DNA of 64,000 nucleotides, taken from assembly GCA_000824805.1 (NCBI GenBank), contig CCNA01000060.1, positions 281,537 through 345,536 on the forward strand, given 5' to 3'. Source of the stretch: Mesorhizobium sp. SOD10 (lineage in GTDB: Bacteria; Pseudomonadota; Alphaproteobacteria; Rhizobiales; Rhizobiaceae). The notes under the pieces are model-generated. The model was not told the origin of the DNA. It ran no database searches and saw only the letters and a program-made list of their open reading frames with translations. Position numbers and translations under genes: made by a program. Below are positions 17,536 through 26,985 of this stretch, in pieces; position 1 is the stretch's first letter, and each line of letters begins with the position of its first letter.

Positions 17536-17719
17536 CGCCGCGCCACTCCAGCACCGCGCCGCGATAACCCTCCTGTTCCCAACCGGAACGGGATCTGTGT
17601 CGAATCTGCAAGCCTCGGAATTAAACTTCGTCGGAAGGTGATTTGAGGCCGCCGAACGATTGACGCCACCATTTCGCCCTGTTTTGGCGGCCCGTCAACT
17701 CACCAGACATTACAGTCCG

Positions 17720-19555
17720 TTACACACGCACCTTAACATAGGTGCCCGGCGCATCTCCCAAGGTTTTCATACGCTTGCCGGGTTTGCGCGCGGGTACGCG
17801 GATGTTGTCCTGGTTCTCGATCCAGTGCTGCCAATGGGTCCACCAGGATCCTTGATGCTCGTGCGCGGCGGCAAGCCACGCGTTGAAGTCGCCCACCGGC
17901 TTGCCGCCGGTCCAGTACTGGTACTTCTTGGCGGCAGGCGGGTTGACGACGCCGGCGATGTGGCCCGAACCCGCCATCACATATTCGACGTCGCCGCCGA
18001 AAAAACGCGATCCCAGGAACACCGAAAGCGCCGGCGCGATGTGGTCCTCTTTCGTGGCCAGGTTGTAGACGGGGATGGTGATGTCGGCCAGCGAAACGGT
18101 GCGTCCGGCGAGCTCCATCGTGCCGCGCGAGAGATTGTTCTCGAGATAGCAGTTGCGCAGGTAGAAGGAGTGGTTGGCCGCCGCCATGCGCGTGGAATCG
18201 GAATTCCAGTAGAGCAGGTCGAAGGGCAGGGGCTCCTTGCCGCGCATGTAATTGTTGATGACATAGGGCCAGATCAGGTCGCCCGAGCGCAGCATGTTGA
18301 AGGCGGTCGCCATCTTGGTGCCTTCGAGATAGCCCTTTTCGCTCATCGAGCGCTCGACGGCGGCGACCTGGTCCTCGTCGACGAAGACCTTGAGGTCTCC
18401 GGCATAGGTGAAGTCGACCTGCGTCGCGAAGAACGTGGCCGATTTGATGCGGTGGTCGCCTTCCTGCGCCAACAGCGCAAGTGCTGCCGCCAGCAGCGTG
18501 CCGCCGACGCAATAGCCGATGGCGTTGACCTCTTTCTCGCCGGTCGCCTTCTCCACCATGTCGAGGCCGAATTGCAGGCCTTCGCGGATATAGGCTTCCC
18601 AGCCCTTGGCGCCGTGGCGCTCGTCCGGATTGATCCAGGAGATGACGAAGACGGTGTGGCCCTGCTCGATCGCCCAGCGGATGAAGGATTTCTGCGGGTT
18701 GAGGTCGAGGATATAGAATTTATTGATCCATGGCGGGCAGATCAGCAGCGGCCGCTTCAGCACCGTCTCCGTCACCGGATCATATTGGATGATCTCGGCG
18801 ACGTCGCTACGGCCGATGACTTTGCCGGGCGTGGTGGCGATGTTCTTGCCGATTTCGAAGGGCGTGTAGTCGGCCTGGCGCAGCTTCAGGTCGCCGCGGC
18901 CGGCGGCGATGTCCTCGGCCAGCATCTTCATGCCGCGCACCAGGTTCTCGCCGTTCGAGGCGACCGTTTCGCGGAACAGCTCCGGATTGGTCAGGATGAA
19001 GTTCGACGGCGAGATCGCGTTCGACACCTGCTTGACATAGAAACTCGCCTTGTGGCGGGTGTGCTCGTCCAGGCCTTCGGCATGCTCGACGAGCTCGCTC
19101 GCCCAGCGCGAGGTGACCAGATAGGCCTGCTTGAGGAAGTCGAAGAAGGCGTTGCGGCCCCATTCCGGATCCTGGAAGCGCTTGTCGCCGCGCTCGGGCT
19201 GAACCGCGTCCTGCGGCGCCTCGGCATTGGGATTGACCTTCTGGATGGCGTTCGCCCAGACCGTCATATAGCCGGCGAAGAGCCGCGTCTGCGCTTCGAG
19301 CGCGCGCTGCGGATCGCCCAGCCAATATTCCGAGAGCTTGGAGAAGGTCTTGACCATGTCGACCACCGGTTCGGCGACATGATCACGCACCTCGCCCTTT
19401 TCGCGCGGCTCCGTCCAGGCGGAAGCCGCCTTGCCGGCCTGCTCGATCATGCGGGCCATGTTCAGGGCGAAACGCTCGGGATCCTTCACCAGATATTGCT
19501 CGATGGCCGAAGGTCCGCCATTTTCCGCTTTGTCCGAATCGGGAGCTTTGGACAT
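17720..19555 (-). CDS. phaC: Class I poly(3-hydroxyalkanoate) synthase
   Basis: 611 residues from ATG 19555, which has GGAGGAA ten bases upstream; the frame extends 22 codons further without support. The N-terminal PhaC domain precedes an alpha/beta-hydrolase fold with the lipase-like box GYCVGG, whose nucleophile is Cys349. The catalytic Asp is in KEDHIAP and the His in GSGHIAGVVNP. It polymerises (R)-3-hydroxyacyl-CoA into storage granules in the cytoplasm. phaA, phaB and phasin genes are not adjacent, as is common in rhizobia. It is divergent from the small lipoprotein gene at 19653. Confidence 0.95.
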   Translation of the reverse strand: MSKAPDSDKAENGGPSAIEQYLVKDPERFALNMARMIEQAGKAASAWTEPREKGEVRDHVAEPVVDMVKTFSKLSEYWLGDPQRALEAQTRLFAGYMTVWANAIQKVNPNAEAPQDAVQPERGDKRFQDPEWGRNAFFDFLKQAYLVTSRWASELVEHAEGLDEHTRHKASFYVKQVSNAISPSNFILTNPELFRETVASNGENLVRGMKMLAEDIAAGRGDLKLRQADYTPFEIGKNIATTPGKVIGRSDVAEIIQYDPVTETVLKRPLLICPPWINKFYILDLNPQKSFIRWAIEQGHTVFVISWINPDERHGAKGWEAYIREGLQFGLDMVEKATGEKEVNAIGYCVGGTLLAAALALLAQEGDHRIKSATFFATQVDFTYAGDLKVFVDEDQVAAVERSMSEKGYLEGTKMATAFNMLRSGDLIWPYVINNYMRGKEPLPFDLLYWNSDSTRMAAANHSFYLRNCYLENNLSRGTMELAGRTVSLADITIPVYNLATKEDHIAPALSVFLGSRFFGGDVEYVMAGSGHIAGVVNPPAAKKYQYWTGGKPVGDFNAWLAAAHEHQGSWWTHWQHWIENQDNIRVPARKPGKRMKTLGDAPGTYVKVRV

Positions 19556-19652
19556 GGTTCGCGGGGTTCCTCCCGGAGCGTTTTCTTGACATATTACCAT
19601 GGGACATCTGACCGGGTCCAATTCGCTCTAACCCGGCTGCCAGGAAAACAAT

Positions 19653-20060
19653 ATGACGATTGGTGTTGGCGGGACTTTTTTTCTCAGGCCGGGTTCGCTT
19701 TGCCGCGTGACGGTTGTGGCGGGGGTGGTTGGCGTGTTGCTGCCCGCCGGCGGCTGCACGAGCACCAGCCACAACAATGCGGCGCCGGCGGCCCTGACCG
19801 AAGGCCCGAAGGACACCGGCTCCTATCCGAACCTCAACATCCCGCCGCCGGTGGCCGCCAAGCAGCTCACCAAGGAGGAGACCGCGGCGAAGCTCGCCCA
19901 GCTCAAGGCCGAGGAGCAGGCGCAGCGCGCCAAGGGCGGCAGCGTCAAGGCGCCGACGAATTCCGCGGCGCTCAAGGCGCTTGCCAAAACACACGGCGAC
20001 GACACGCTGAAGCAGATCGAGGGCAAATGCGACCCGACCCTCGACCCTAACTGCAATTAG
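19653..20060 (+). CDS. Small lipoprotein of unknown function
   Basis: 135 residues. The N-terminal hydrophobic stretch ends LLPAGGC (Cys about residue 35), a fair lipobox. A Pro/Ala linker, a charged helix (AKLAQLKAEEQAQRAKGG) and a C-terminal CDPTLDPNCN with a cysteine pair follow. The helix and the lipid anchor suggest an envelope-associated protein. It is divergent from phaC and lies 47 bases before alaC on the same strand. No function can be assigned. Confidence 0.7.
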   Translation: MTIGVGGTFFLRPGSLCRVTVVAGVVGVLLPAGGCTSTSHNNAAPAALTEGPKDTGSYPNLNIPPPVAAKQLTKEETAAKLAQLKAEEQAQRAKGGSVKAPTNSAALKALAKTHGDDTLKQIEGKCDPTLDPNCN

Positions 20061-20107
20061 GTTTATATCGCACGCCGAAAGCGCCCCTTCGATCGTCTGG
20101 AACTGAA

Positions 20108-21325
20108 ATGGAAGAATTTCACAAGGTCCGCCGGCTTCCGCCTTACGTGTTCGAGCAGGTCAACCGGCTGAAGGCCAGCGCCCGCTCGCGCGGCGCCGAC
20201 ATCATCGACCTTGGCATGGGCAATCCGGACCTGCCGACGCCGAAGGCCATCGTCGACAAATTATGCGAAGTGGTGCGCGACCCGCGCACGCATCGCTATT
20301 CCGCGTCGCGCGGCATTCCGGGCCTGCGCCGCGCCCAGGCGAATTACTACCAGCGCCGCTTCGGCGTGAAGCTCAATCCCGACACGCAAGTGGTCGCTAC
20401 CCTCGGCTCGAAGGAAGGCTTCGCCAACATGGCGCAGGCGATCACCGCGCCCGGCGATGTGATCCTGTGCCCCAATCCGACGTATCCGATCCATGCCTTC
20501 GGCTTCATCATGTCGGGCGGCGTCATCCGGTCGCTGCAGGTCGAGCCCGATGACGGCTTCATCCCGGCGGTGGAGCGCGGCATCCGCCATTCGATCCCGA
20601 AGCCGCTGGCGCTGATCCTCAACTATCCGTCGAACCCGACAGCGCTGGTCGCCTCGCTCGATTTCTACAAGGACGTGGTCGCCTTCGCGAAGAAGAACGA
20701 CATCATCATCCTGTCGGATCTCGCCTATTCGGAGATCTATTTCGACGGCAATCCGCCGCCTTCGGTGCTGCAGGTTCCAGGCGCGATCGATGTCTGCGTC
20801 GAGTTCACCTCGATGTCGAAGACCTTTTCCATGCCCGGATGGCGCATGGGCTTCGCGGTCGGCAACGAGCGGCTGATTTCGGCGCTGACGCGCGTGAAAT
20901 CCTACCTCGATTACGGCGCCTTCACGCCGATCCAGGTGGCGGCGGCGCATGCGCTGAACGGCGACGGCGCCGACATCGAGGAGGTGCGCGAGGTCTACCA
21001 CAAGCGGCGCGACGTGATGGTCGATTCCTTCAGCCGCGCCGGCTGGGTCATTCCGGCGCCCGCCGCCTCCATGTTCGCCTGGGCGCCGATCCCCGAGCAG
21101 TTCCGCCACCTCGGCTCGCTCGAATTCTCCAAGCTGCTCATCGAGCATGCCGATGTCGCGGTGGCGCCGGGCATCGGCTTCGGCGAGCATGGCGACGACT
21201 ATGTGCGCGTCGCCTTGGTCGAGAACGAGCACCGGATTCGCCAGGCGGCGCGCAACATCAAGAAATTCCTCGCGACCACCGCCAAGCAGCCCAACAATGT
21301 GGTGCCGCTCGCCGCCCGTCGCTGA
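20108..21325 (+). CDS. alaC: Alanine/LL-diaminopimelate-type aminotransferase (AlaC-like)
   Basis: 405 residues, class I/II PLP aminotransferase. It resembles E. coli AlaC along its whole length (MGNPDLPTPKAIVDKLCE, SRGIPGLRRA, NPTYPIHAFGFI, PGIGFGEHGDDYVRVALVEN). The PLP lysine is Lys238 in SMSKTFSMPGWRMGF. The expected reaction is glutamate-pyruvate transamination; some relatives act on LL-diaminopimelate, and sequence alone does not settle this. It sits 40 bases upstream of hom and may form an operon with it for aspartate-family or alanine metabolism. Confidence 0.9.
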   Translation: MEEFHKVRRLPPYVFEQVNRLKASARSRGADIIDLGMGNPDLPTPKAIVDKLCEVVRDPRTHRYSASRGIPGLRRAQANYYQRRFGVKLNPDTQVVATLGSKEGFANMAQAITAPGDVILCPNPTYPIHAFGFIMSGGVIRSLQVEPDDGFIPAVERGIRHSIPKPLALILNYPSNPTALVASLDFYKDVVAFAKKNDIIILSDLAYSEIYFDGNPPPSVLQVPGAIDVCVEFTSMSKTFSMPGWRMGFAVGNERLISALTRVKSYLDYGAFTPIQVAAAHALNGDGADIEEVREVYHKRRDVMVDSFSRAGWVIPAPAASMFAWAPIPEQFRHLGSLEFSKLLIEHADVAVAPGIGFGEHGDDYVRVALVENEHRIRQAARNIKKFLATTAKQPNNVVPLAARR

Positions 21326-21365
21326 ACAGCCGGACATTTATTGAATTTGAGGGGCGTCGTCGGAC

Positions 21366-22679
21366 ATGGCTGAAGCGTTGCGTGTTGGAATTGCCGGCCT
21401 CGGCACGGTCGGCGCCTCGGTGGCGCGCGTGCTGCGCGACAAGGCGGCCGAGCTCACCCGCCAGTGCGGCCGCGATGTCGTCGTGACGGCCGTTTCGGCG
21501 CGTGACCCGAAGCGCGACCGCGGCGTCGATCTCAGCGTCGCGAAATGGTTCGACGATCCGGTCAAGCTCGCCGAAAAAGCGGACATCGATGTGTTCGTCG
21601 AGCTGATCGGCGGCGACGAGGGGCCGGTGCGACAGTCGGTGAAGGCGGCGCTCGAGGCGGGCCGCCATGTCGTCACCGCCAACAAGGCGCTGCTTGCCAA
21701 GCATGGCCTGGCGCTCGCCGAGATCGCCGAGAAGAAGGGCGTGCTGCTCAATTACGAGGCGGCGGTGGCCGGCGGCATTCCGGTCATCAAGACGATGCGC
21801 GAGGCAATGGCCGGCAACGCGGTGACCCGTGTCTTCGGCATTCTCAACGGCACCTGCAACTACATCCTGACGCGCATGGAGGCCGAGGGTATTTCCTTCG
21901 ACGCCTGCCTGAAGGACGCGCAGCGGCTGGGTTACGCCGAGGCCGATCCGACCTTCGACATCGAAGGCCACGACACGGCGCACAAACTGTCGATCCTGAC
22001 CAGCCTTGCCTTCGGCACCAGGATCGCCGCCAACGACATTTATATGGAAGGCATCTCCAACATCACGCAGGCCGACATCCGCGCGGCGGCCGATCTCGGT
22101 TACCGCATCAAGCTGCTCGGCGTCGCCCAGCGCACCGAGAGCGGCATCGAGCAGCGCGTGCACCCGACCATGGTGCCGACGGCTTCGGTCATCGCGCAGG
22201 TGCATGGCGTCACCAACGCGGTGGCGATCGAGACCGATATTCTGGGCGAGCTTCTGCTTTCCGGCCCTGGCGCCGGCGGCAACGCCACCGCGTCGGCGGT
22301 GATCGGAGACATTGCCGATATCGCCAAAAGCCGGCCCGGCTTCCAGCACGCGCCGGTGTTCGGCTGGCCGGCGAAGGAACTGAAACCCTATAAGAAGGCG
22401 GGGATGCGCAGCCATGCCGGCGGCTATTTCATACGGCTTACCGTGCATGACCGCACCGGCGTGTTCGCGGCCATCGCCAAGCGCATGGCCGACAACGACA
22501 TCTCGCTGGAATCGATCGTTCAGCAGGCGACCAGCGCGGAAACCCAGGAACAGAAGACAGTGATCCTCGTCACGCACGAGACGACGGAAGCGGCGGTGCG
22601 CAAGGCTGTGGAAGGTATCACCAAGGACGGTCATCTGACCGACAAGCCGCAGGTGATCCGCATCGAGCGGGCGGAATAA
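21366..22679 (+). CDS. hom: Homoserine dehydrogenase
   Basis: 437 residues. The N-terminal NAD(P)-binding motif is GLGTVGASVA, the catalytic domain holds GILNGTCNYILTRM and EADPTFDIEGHDTAHK, and a C-terminal ACT domain starts near YFIRLTVHDRTGVFA. It reduces aspartate semialdehyde to homoserine on the route to threonine, methionine and isoleucine. The ACT domain normally mediates feedback inhibition by threonine. Length and domain order are normal. It follows alaC and precedes glpX on the same strand. Confidence 0.96.
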   Translation: MAEALRVGIAGLGTVGASVARVLRDKAAELTRQCGRDVVVTAVSARDPKRDRGVDLSVAKWFDDPVKLAEKADIDVFVELIGGDEGPVRQSVKAALEAGRHVVTANKALLAKHGLALAEIAEKKGVLLNYEAAVAGGIPVIKTMREAMAGNAVTRVFGILNGTCNYILTRMEAEGISFDACLKDAQRLGYAEADPTFDIEGHDTAHKLSILTSLAFGTRIAANDIYMEGISNITQADIRAAADLGYRIKLLGVAQRTESGIEQRVHPTMVPTASVIAQVHGVTNAVAIETDILGELLLSGPGAGGNATASAVIGDIADIAKSRPGFQHAPVFGWPAKELKPYKKAGMRSHAGGYFIRLTVHDRTGVFAAIAKRMADNDISLESIVQQATSAETQEQKTVILVTHETTEAAVRKAVEGITKDGHLTDKPQVIRIERAE

Positions 22680-22864
22680 GTCCAGTCCAATTCCGCCTTC
22701 AATCGATTGATTTTGCTGTCATTTCGAAAAATGACGGGCCAAGTCTTGCCGTTGTCATGGAGCTTTGCCAGAAGAAGCCCGCCACTGGCGGGAGGCGGAG
22801 CAATTCCGGTGCTCAACCGTTCTGGGATTGCTCGACGCAAACAAACAACGAGGAACGCCCATCC

Positions 22865-23848
22865 ATGAACATCGCCCAGAACATCGCCGCCGGTCTCGAC
22901 CGGATCCTTACGATGGAAGTCGTGCGCGTGACCGAACGGGCTGCCGTCGCAGCCGCCAGGCTGCGCGGGCGCGGCGATGAGAAGGCCGCCGACCAGGTGG
23001 CGGTGGATGCCATGCGCCAGGAACTCAACCGGCTGGCCATCAAGGGCACGGTGGTGATCGGCGAGGGTGAGCGCGACGAGGCGCCGATGCTCTATATCGG
23101 CGAGGAGGTCGGCACGGGCAAAGGTCCGGCCGTCGACATCGCGCTCGATCCGCTCGAGGGCACGACGATCTGCGCCAAGAACCTGCCCAACGCGCTTGCC
23201 GTCATCGCGATCGCGGAAAAAGGCAGCCTGCTGTTCGCGCCCGACGTCTATATGGACAAGATAGCCATCGGTCCCGGCTACCCGGAAGGCCTGATCGATA
23301 TCGACGCCTCGCCGGCGGAAAACCTCGCCAATCTAGCCAAGGCTAAGGGTGTGGCGGTTACCGACATCACAGCCTGCATCCTCGATCGGCCGCGTCATGC
23401 CAAGCTGATCGACGCCGTGCGCGCCACAGGCGCCGCGATCCGGCTGATCGGCGACGGCGATGTCGCCGGCGTCATCCACACCACCGATCCGGACGAGACC
23501 GGCATCGACATCTATCTCGGGACCGGCGGCGCGCCGGAGGGCGTGCTGGCGGCGGCTGCACTGCGCTGCACCGGCGGGCAGATGCAGGGCCGGCTGATCC
23601 TCGACACGCCGGAGAAGGTAGTGCGGGCGGAGAAGATGGGCATTTCCGATCCGAAGCGGATCTACCGCGCCCAGGACATGGCGCGCGGCGACGTGCTCTT
23701 CGCGGCGACCGGCGTCACCGACGGCAATTTGCTCGACGGCGTGAAGTTCGGCCGCACCTTCATCACCACCCACACGATCGTGCTGCGCTCGTCCTCGCGC
23801 ACGGTGCGCGAGATCAAGGCGCGTCACCAGGATCTGGACAAGTTCTGA
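22865..23848 (+). CDS. glpX: Class II fructose-1,6-bisphosphatase
   Basis: 327 residues from ATG 22865, preceded by GAGGAA; the open frame reaches 36 codons further upstream but without homology. Family motifs are GEGERDEAPMLYIGEEVG and DIALDPLEGTTICAKN (metal and phosphate binding) and GTGGAPEGVLAAAALRC. It dephosphorylates fructose-1,6-bisphosphate in gluconeogenesis, which matters for growth on organic acids. The 185-base gap after hom contains a small CCCGCC/GGCGGG hairpin, so independent transcription is possible. Confidence 0.95.
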   Translation: MNIAQNIAAGLDRILTMEVVRVTERAAVAAARLRGRGDEKAADQVAVDAMRQELNRLAIKGTVVIGEGERDEAPMLYIGEEVGTGKGPAVDIALDPLEGTTICAKNLPNALAVIAIAEKGSLLFAPDVYMDKIAIGPGYPEGLIDIDASPAENLANLAKAKGVAVTDITACILDRPRHAKLIDAVRATGAAIRLIGDGDVAGVIHTTDPDETGIDIYLGTGGAPEGVLAAAALRCTGGQMQGRLILDTPEKVVRAEKMGISDPKRIYRAQDMARGDVLFAATGVTDGNLLDGVKFGRTFITTHTIVLRSSSRTVREIKARHQDLDKF

Positions 23849-23880
23849 TTTCGCCCCACTTGAGCGTCACGACGGCGTTC

Positions 23881-23910
23881 CCGGGGAAACCCATCCACAC
23901 TTTTCCCCGG
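23881..23910. repeat. Hairpin after glpX, possible diverged rhizobial palindromic repeat
   Basis: CCGGGGAAA (23881-23889) pairs with TTTCCCCGG (23902-23910). The loop and right arm (CACACTTTTCC then ATTGC) resemble the repeat at 37944-37987, so this may be an old copy of the same family. It could also serve as the glpX terminator. Confidence 0.4.
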
Positions 23911-23970
23911 ATTGCCCGCTCTCACCGAATTGCTCCGGCCGTCGCATGTTGATATCTGCGCAAGGATGAT

Positions 23971-25773
23971 GTGCAGACGGCGCGTCGCATGACGGGCGAG
24001 AAACGGTTCTTCCTCGATGTCAGGCAGTCGGCGACGGGTGTTTCCTGGGAACACCGGCTGACCGAGCGGCAGGACATGGCCGCGCTCGCGATTGCGCAAG
24101 GCCACGGTGTGCCTGACATCGTGGCGCGGGTGCTTGCCGCGCGCGGCGTCAGCGTGGAGCAGACCGGGCGCTTCCTCGATCCGACCATCCGCGAGCTTCT
24201 GCCGAATCCGGCATCGCTGACCGATATGGAGAAAGCGGCGGCGAGGCTGGCCGATGCGATCGTCGCGCGTGAGAAAGTCGCGATCTTCGGCGATTATGAC
24301 GTCGACGGCGCCGCCTCGTCGGCGCTCCTGAAACGCTTTCTCACGCATTTTTCCGTACCGTCCGAAATCTATATCCCGGACCGCATCTTCGAAGGCTACG
24401 GGCCCAATCCGGAAGCGATGCGGGAGCTGATCTCGCGCGGCGCGAAGCTGATCGTCACCGTCGACTGCGGCACCAACAGCGCGACCTCGATCGAGGCGGC
24501 CAGGGAAGCCGGCGCCGACGTCGTGGTGCTCGACCATCACCAGGTCGGCGGCCCGCTGCCGCCGGCGGAGGCCGTGGTCAATCCCAATCGAGAGGACGAC
24601 CTGTCGGGGCAGGGACATTTGTGCGCCGCCGGCGTCGTCTTCCTGTGCCTGGTGCAGACGGCCAAGGTGCTGCGCGAGCGGCTGCCGAATGCGGCGCCGG
24701 TCGACCTGCTTTCGCTGCTCGATCTCGTTGCGCTGGCGACGGTCTGCGACGTGGTCCTGCTCACCGGTGTCAACCGCGCCTTCGTCGTCAAGGGACTGCA
24801 GGTGCTGCGCCAGCAGAAGAACGAGGGGCTGGCGGCGCTGGCACGTGTCTCGCGTATCGGCGAGCCGATCAACACCTTCCATCTTTCCTTCCTGATCGGG
24901 CCGCGCATCAATGCCGGCGGCCGCATAGGCGATGCAGCGCTGGGGAGCCGGCTTTTGGCCACCGACGATCCCGTCGAGGCGGCAAGCATCGCCGAGACGC
25001 TGGACCGGCTGAACCAGGAACGGCAGCAGATGGAACAGGAGATGCTGGCGCAGGCGCGCGCCGAGGCCGATGCCGAGCTTGCCGGCAGCAACGGTCCCGC
25101 CATCATCGTCACGGCCAGCAACAGCTGGCATCCGGGCATCGTCGGGTTGATCGCTTCGCGGCTCAAGGATTATGCGCGCCGGCCGGCCTTTGCCATCGCC
25201 TTCAATTCGACCGGCATCGGCACCGGCTCCGGCCGTTCGGTGAACGGCTTCGATCTCGGCCGGCTGGTGCGCGAGGCGGCGGCTGCGGGGCTGATCGTCA
25301 AGGGCGGCGGCCACGCGATGGCCGCCGGCATCACTGTCGAGCGCGCGAAGCTCGGCGAATTGCGCGCCTTCTTCGAGGAGCGCGCCGCGGCCGACGTGTT
25401 CCGGCTGCAGAACGAGGAGAGCCTGGCGATCGACGGCGCTCTAGCCGCCGAGGGTGCCACGATCGCGCTGCTCGACGCGCTGGAGAAAGCCGGGCCGTTC
25501 GGCGCCGGGCATATCGCACCCGTGTTCGTGTTGCCGCGGCACCGGCTGACCGATGCGCGCGCGATCGGCACCAATCACATTCGGGTGGACCTGCAGTCGC
25601 AAAGCGGCGGCAATATCCAAGCGATCGCCTTTCGTGCCGTCGATACCACGCTCGGCGAATTCCTTTTCAAAAACAGGGGCAGAACCGTACATGTCGCCGG
25701 TTCGCTGTCGGGCAATTACTGGAACGGCAACCGTACGGTGCAGTTTCGCATCAGCGATGCGGCGCTCGCTTAA
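23971..25773 (+). CDS. recJ: Single-stranded-DNA-specific exonuclease RecJ
   Basis: 600 residues from GTG 23971. ATG 23989 (MTGEKRFFLDV) is an equally good start, since conserved sequence begins there. Motifs of the DHH superfamily are present: AIFGDYDVDGAASSALL, VVVLDHHQVGG and the DHHA1 part with VKGGGHAMAAGITV. It degrades single-stranded DNA 5' to 3' in recombination and repair. Its TAA stop at 25771-25773 is fused to the edge of the palindromic repeat that follows. The upstream gap of 122 bases holds the glpX hairpin. Confidence 0.95.
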   Translation: MQTARRMTGEKRFFLDVRQSATGVSWEHRLTERQDMAALAIAQGHGVPDIVARVLAARGVSVEQTGRFLDPTIRELLPNPASLTDMEKAAARLADAIVAREKVAIFGDYDVDGAASSALLKRFLTHFSVPSEIYIPDRIFEGYGPNPEAMRELISRGAKLIVTVDCGTNSATSIEAAREAGADVVVLDHHQVGGPLPPAEAVVNPNREDDLSGQGHLCAAGVVFLCLVQTAKVLRERLPNAAPVDLLSLLDLVALATVCDVVLLTGVNRAFVVKGLQVLRQQKNEGLAALARVSRIGEPINTFHLSFLIGPRINAGGRIGDAALGSRLLATDDPVEAASIAETLDRLNQERQQMEQEMLAQARAEADAELAGSNGPAIIVTASNSWHPGIVGLIASRLKDYARRPAFAIAFNSTGIGTGSGRSVNGFDLGRLVREAAAAGLIVKGGGHAMAAGITVERAKLGELRAFFEERAAADVFRLQNEESLAIDGALAAEGATIALLDALEKAGPFGAGHIAPVFVLPRHRLTDARAIGTNHIRVDLQSQSGGNIQAIAFRAVDTTLGEFLFKNRGRTVHVAGSLSGNYWNGNRTVQFRISDAALA

Positions 25774-25916
25774 GGTATGTTGATATTCAGGTGAGGCCGG
25801 CCTGCAAATGGCGGCTTCCTGCGCTTCCGGGGCTCACGTACGAAAAGTACGCTCCGCTCCGGTTCTCGGAACCTGCCATTTTCGACTCGGCCTGACCTGA
25901 ATCTCAACACACCTTA
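25771..25916. repeat. Intergenic palindromic repeat element, copy 1
   Basis: An approximately 143-base imperfect inverted repeat. The left end TAAGGTATGTTGATATTCAG matches the reverse complement of the right end (CTGAATCTCAACACACCTTA) with two differences, and the centre is CGTAC-GAAAA-GTACG. A second copy lies at 52809-52954; I count about a dozen differences by hand. The TAA at its left edge is also the recJ stop codon. It has the properties of RIME-like mosaic elements of rhizobia, but I cannot confirm the family. Confidence 0.85.
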
Positions 25917-25935
25917 AAGCGGTGCCGTACCGGGG

Positions 25936-26904
25936 TCACACGAGGACGGATTGCAGCCGGGTCAGTTCGCTGATCTGCGCCTTCGTCGCCTGGTAGCCGA
26001 TGCTGATCGCCTCGTCGGCGCGGTGGAATTCCGTCAGGCCGATATGGCTAAGCTTCGGCTGCAGCGACATATCCGGCGGATCGCCGGCCAGCCTGGCGCG
26101 CGAGATCCGGTCTTGGATGATGTTGAAGGCCTCGACCATGACGCCGGTGATGCCCAGGCGTGTCTGATGTGACTGGGAATTGACCTGACCGGGGCGCGGC
26201 GCGTCGTTCTCGACGAGCAGCTCGCCGGCGCTGTGCTTGATGACGGCTGCACGCCCGAACAGATCGTAATGCAGGTTGACCGCCACCACGAGCGGCTGCT
26301 CATAGGCGCGGCAGACGGAGACCGGCACCGGATTGACCAGCGCGCCGTCGACCAGCACGCGGCCGTTGCAGGCCACCGGCTCGAAAACGCCCGGCAGCGC
26401 ATAGGAGGCGCGCATGGCGGTGACGAGCAAGCCGCTCGACAGCCAGATTTCATGGCCGGTGCGGATTTCGGACGCGACGGCGACGAAGGGTTTCGACAGG
26501 TCCTCGAAGCGGGCGCCGTCGAGGTGCTCGCGCAGGCGCTGGTCGAGCTTCATGCCGCCGAACAGGCCGCTGCCGCGCAGATTGAAGTCGAGAAGGCCGA
26601 AGATGCGCCTTTTGGTCAGGCTTCTGGCAAACTCTTCCAGTTGGTCGAGCTTGCCGGCAAGGTAGCAGCCGCCGACCAGCGCGCCGATCGAGGTGCCGGC
26701 GATCATCGATACTTCTATGCCGGCTTCGTCAAGCGCGCGCAGCACGCCGATATGGGCCCAGCCGCGGGCGCATCCGCCGCCGAGCGCCAGCGAGATGCCG
26801 GTTTTCGTGCCAGGCTTCGGATCGGGCAGGCCGCCGGACGATGCGGGACCATTGGCCTCCTGAACGTCAGGTCTGCTGCGCAATGACGCCCATTCGAGCA
26901 TCAT
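25936..26904 (-). CDS. Patatin-like phospholipase (RssA-type)
   Basis: 322 residues. The oxyanion motif is ALGGGCARGWAHIG, the nucleophile elbow is GTSIG and the catalytic Asp lies in VDGALVNPVPV, which together define bacterial patatin-like lipid acyl hydrolases. No signal peptide, so it is probably cytosolic or membrane-peripheral. It is the last gene of the folE-hisI-patatin run, starting 81 bases after hisI. A second ATG one codon later is equally likely. The physiological lipid substrate is unknown. Confidence 0.9.
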   Translation of the reverse strand: MMLEWASLRSRPDVQEANGPASSGGLPDPKPGTKTGISLALGGGCARGWAHIGVLRALDEAGIEVSMIAGTSIGALVGGCYLAGKLDQLEEFARSLTKRRIFGLLDFNLRGSGLFGGMKLDQRLREHLDGARFEDLSKPFVAVASEIRTGHEIWLSSGLLVTAMRASYALPGVFEPVACNGRVLVDGALVNPVPVSVCRAYEQPLVVAVNLHYDLFGRAAVIKHSAGELLVENDAPRPGQVNSQSHQTRLGITGVMVEAFNIIQDRISRARLAGDPPDMSLQPKLSHIGLTEFHRADEAISIGYQATKAQISELTRLQSVLV

Positions 26905-26985
26905 GAACTCCCTTGTCCCATATCCCCTCTATCACAAGGATATTTGAGAATAGTGAATCTGAGTGGTTTGTGAATATTGAATGGT

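Noticed and set aside
17660..20050. A 796-codon plus-strand frame opposite phaC
   Set aside because: It spans phaC on the other strand and runs through the lipoprotein gene in a different frame. No domain is visible.
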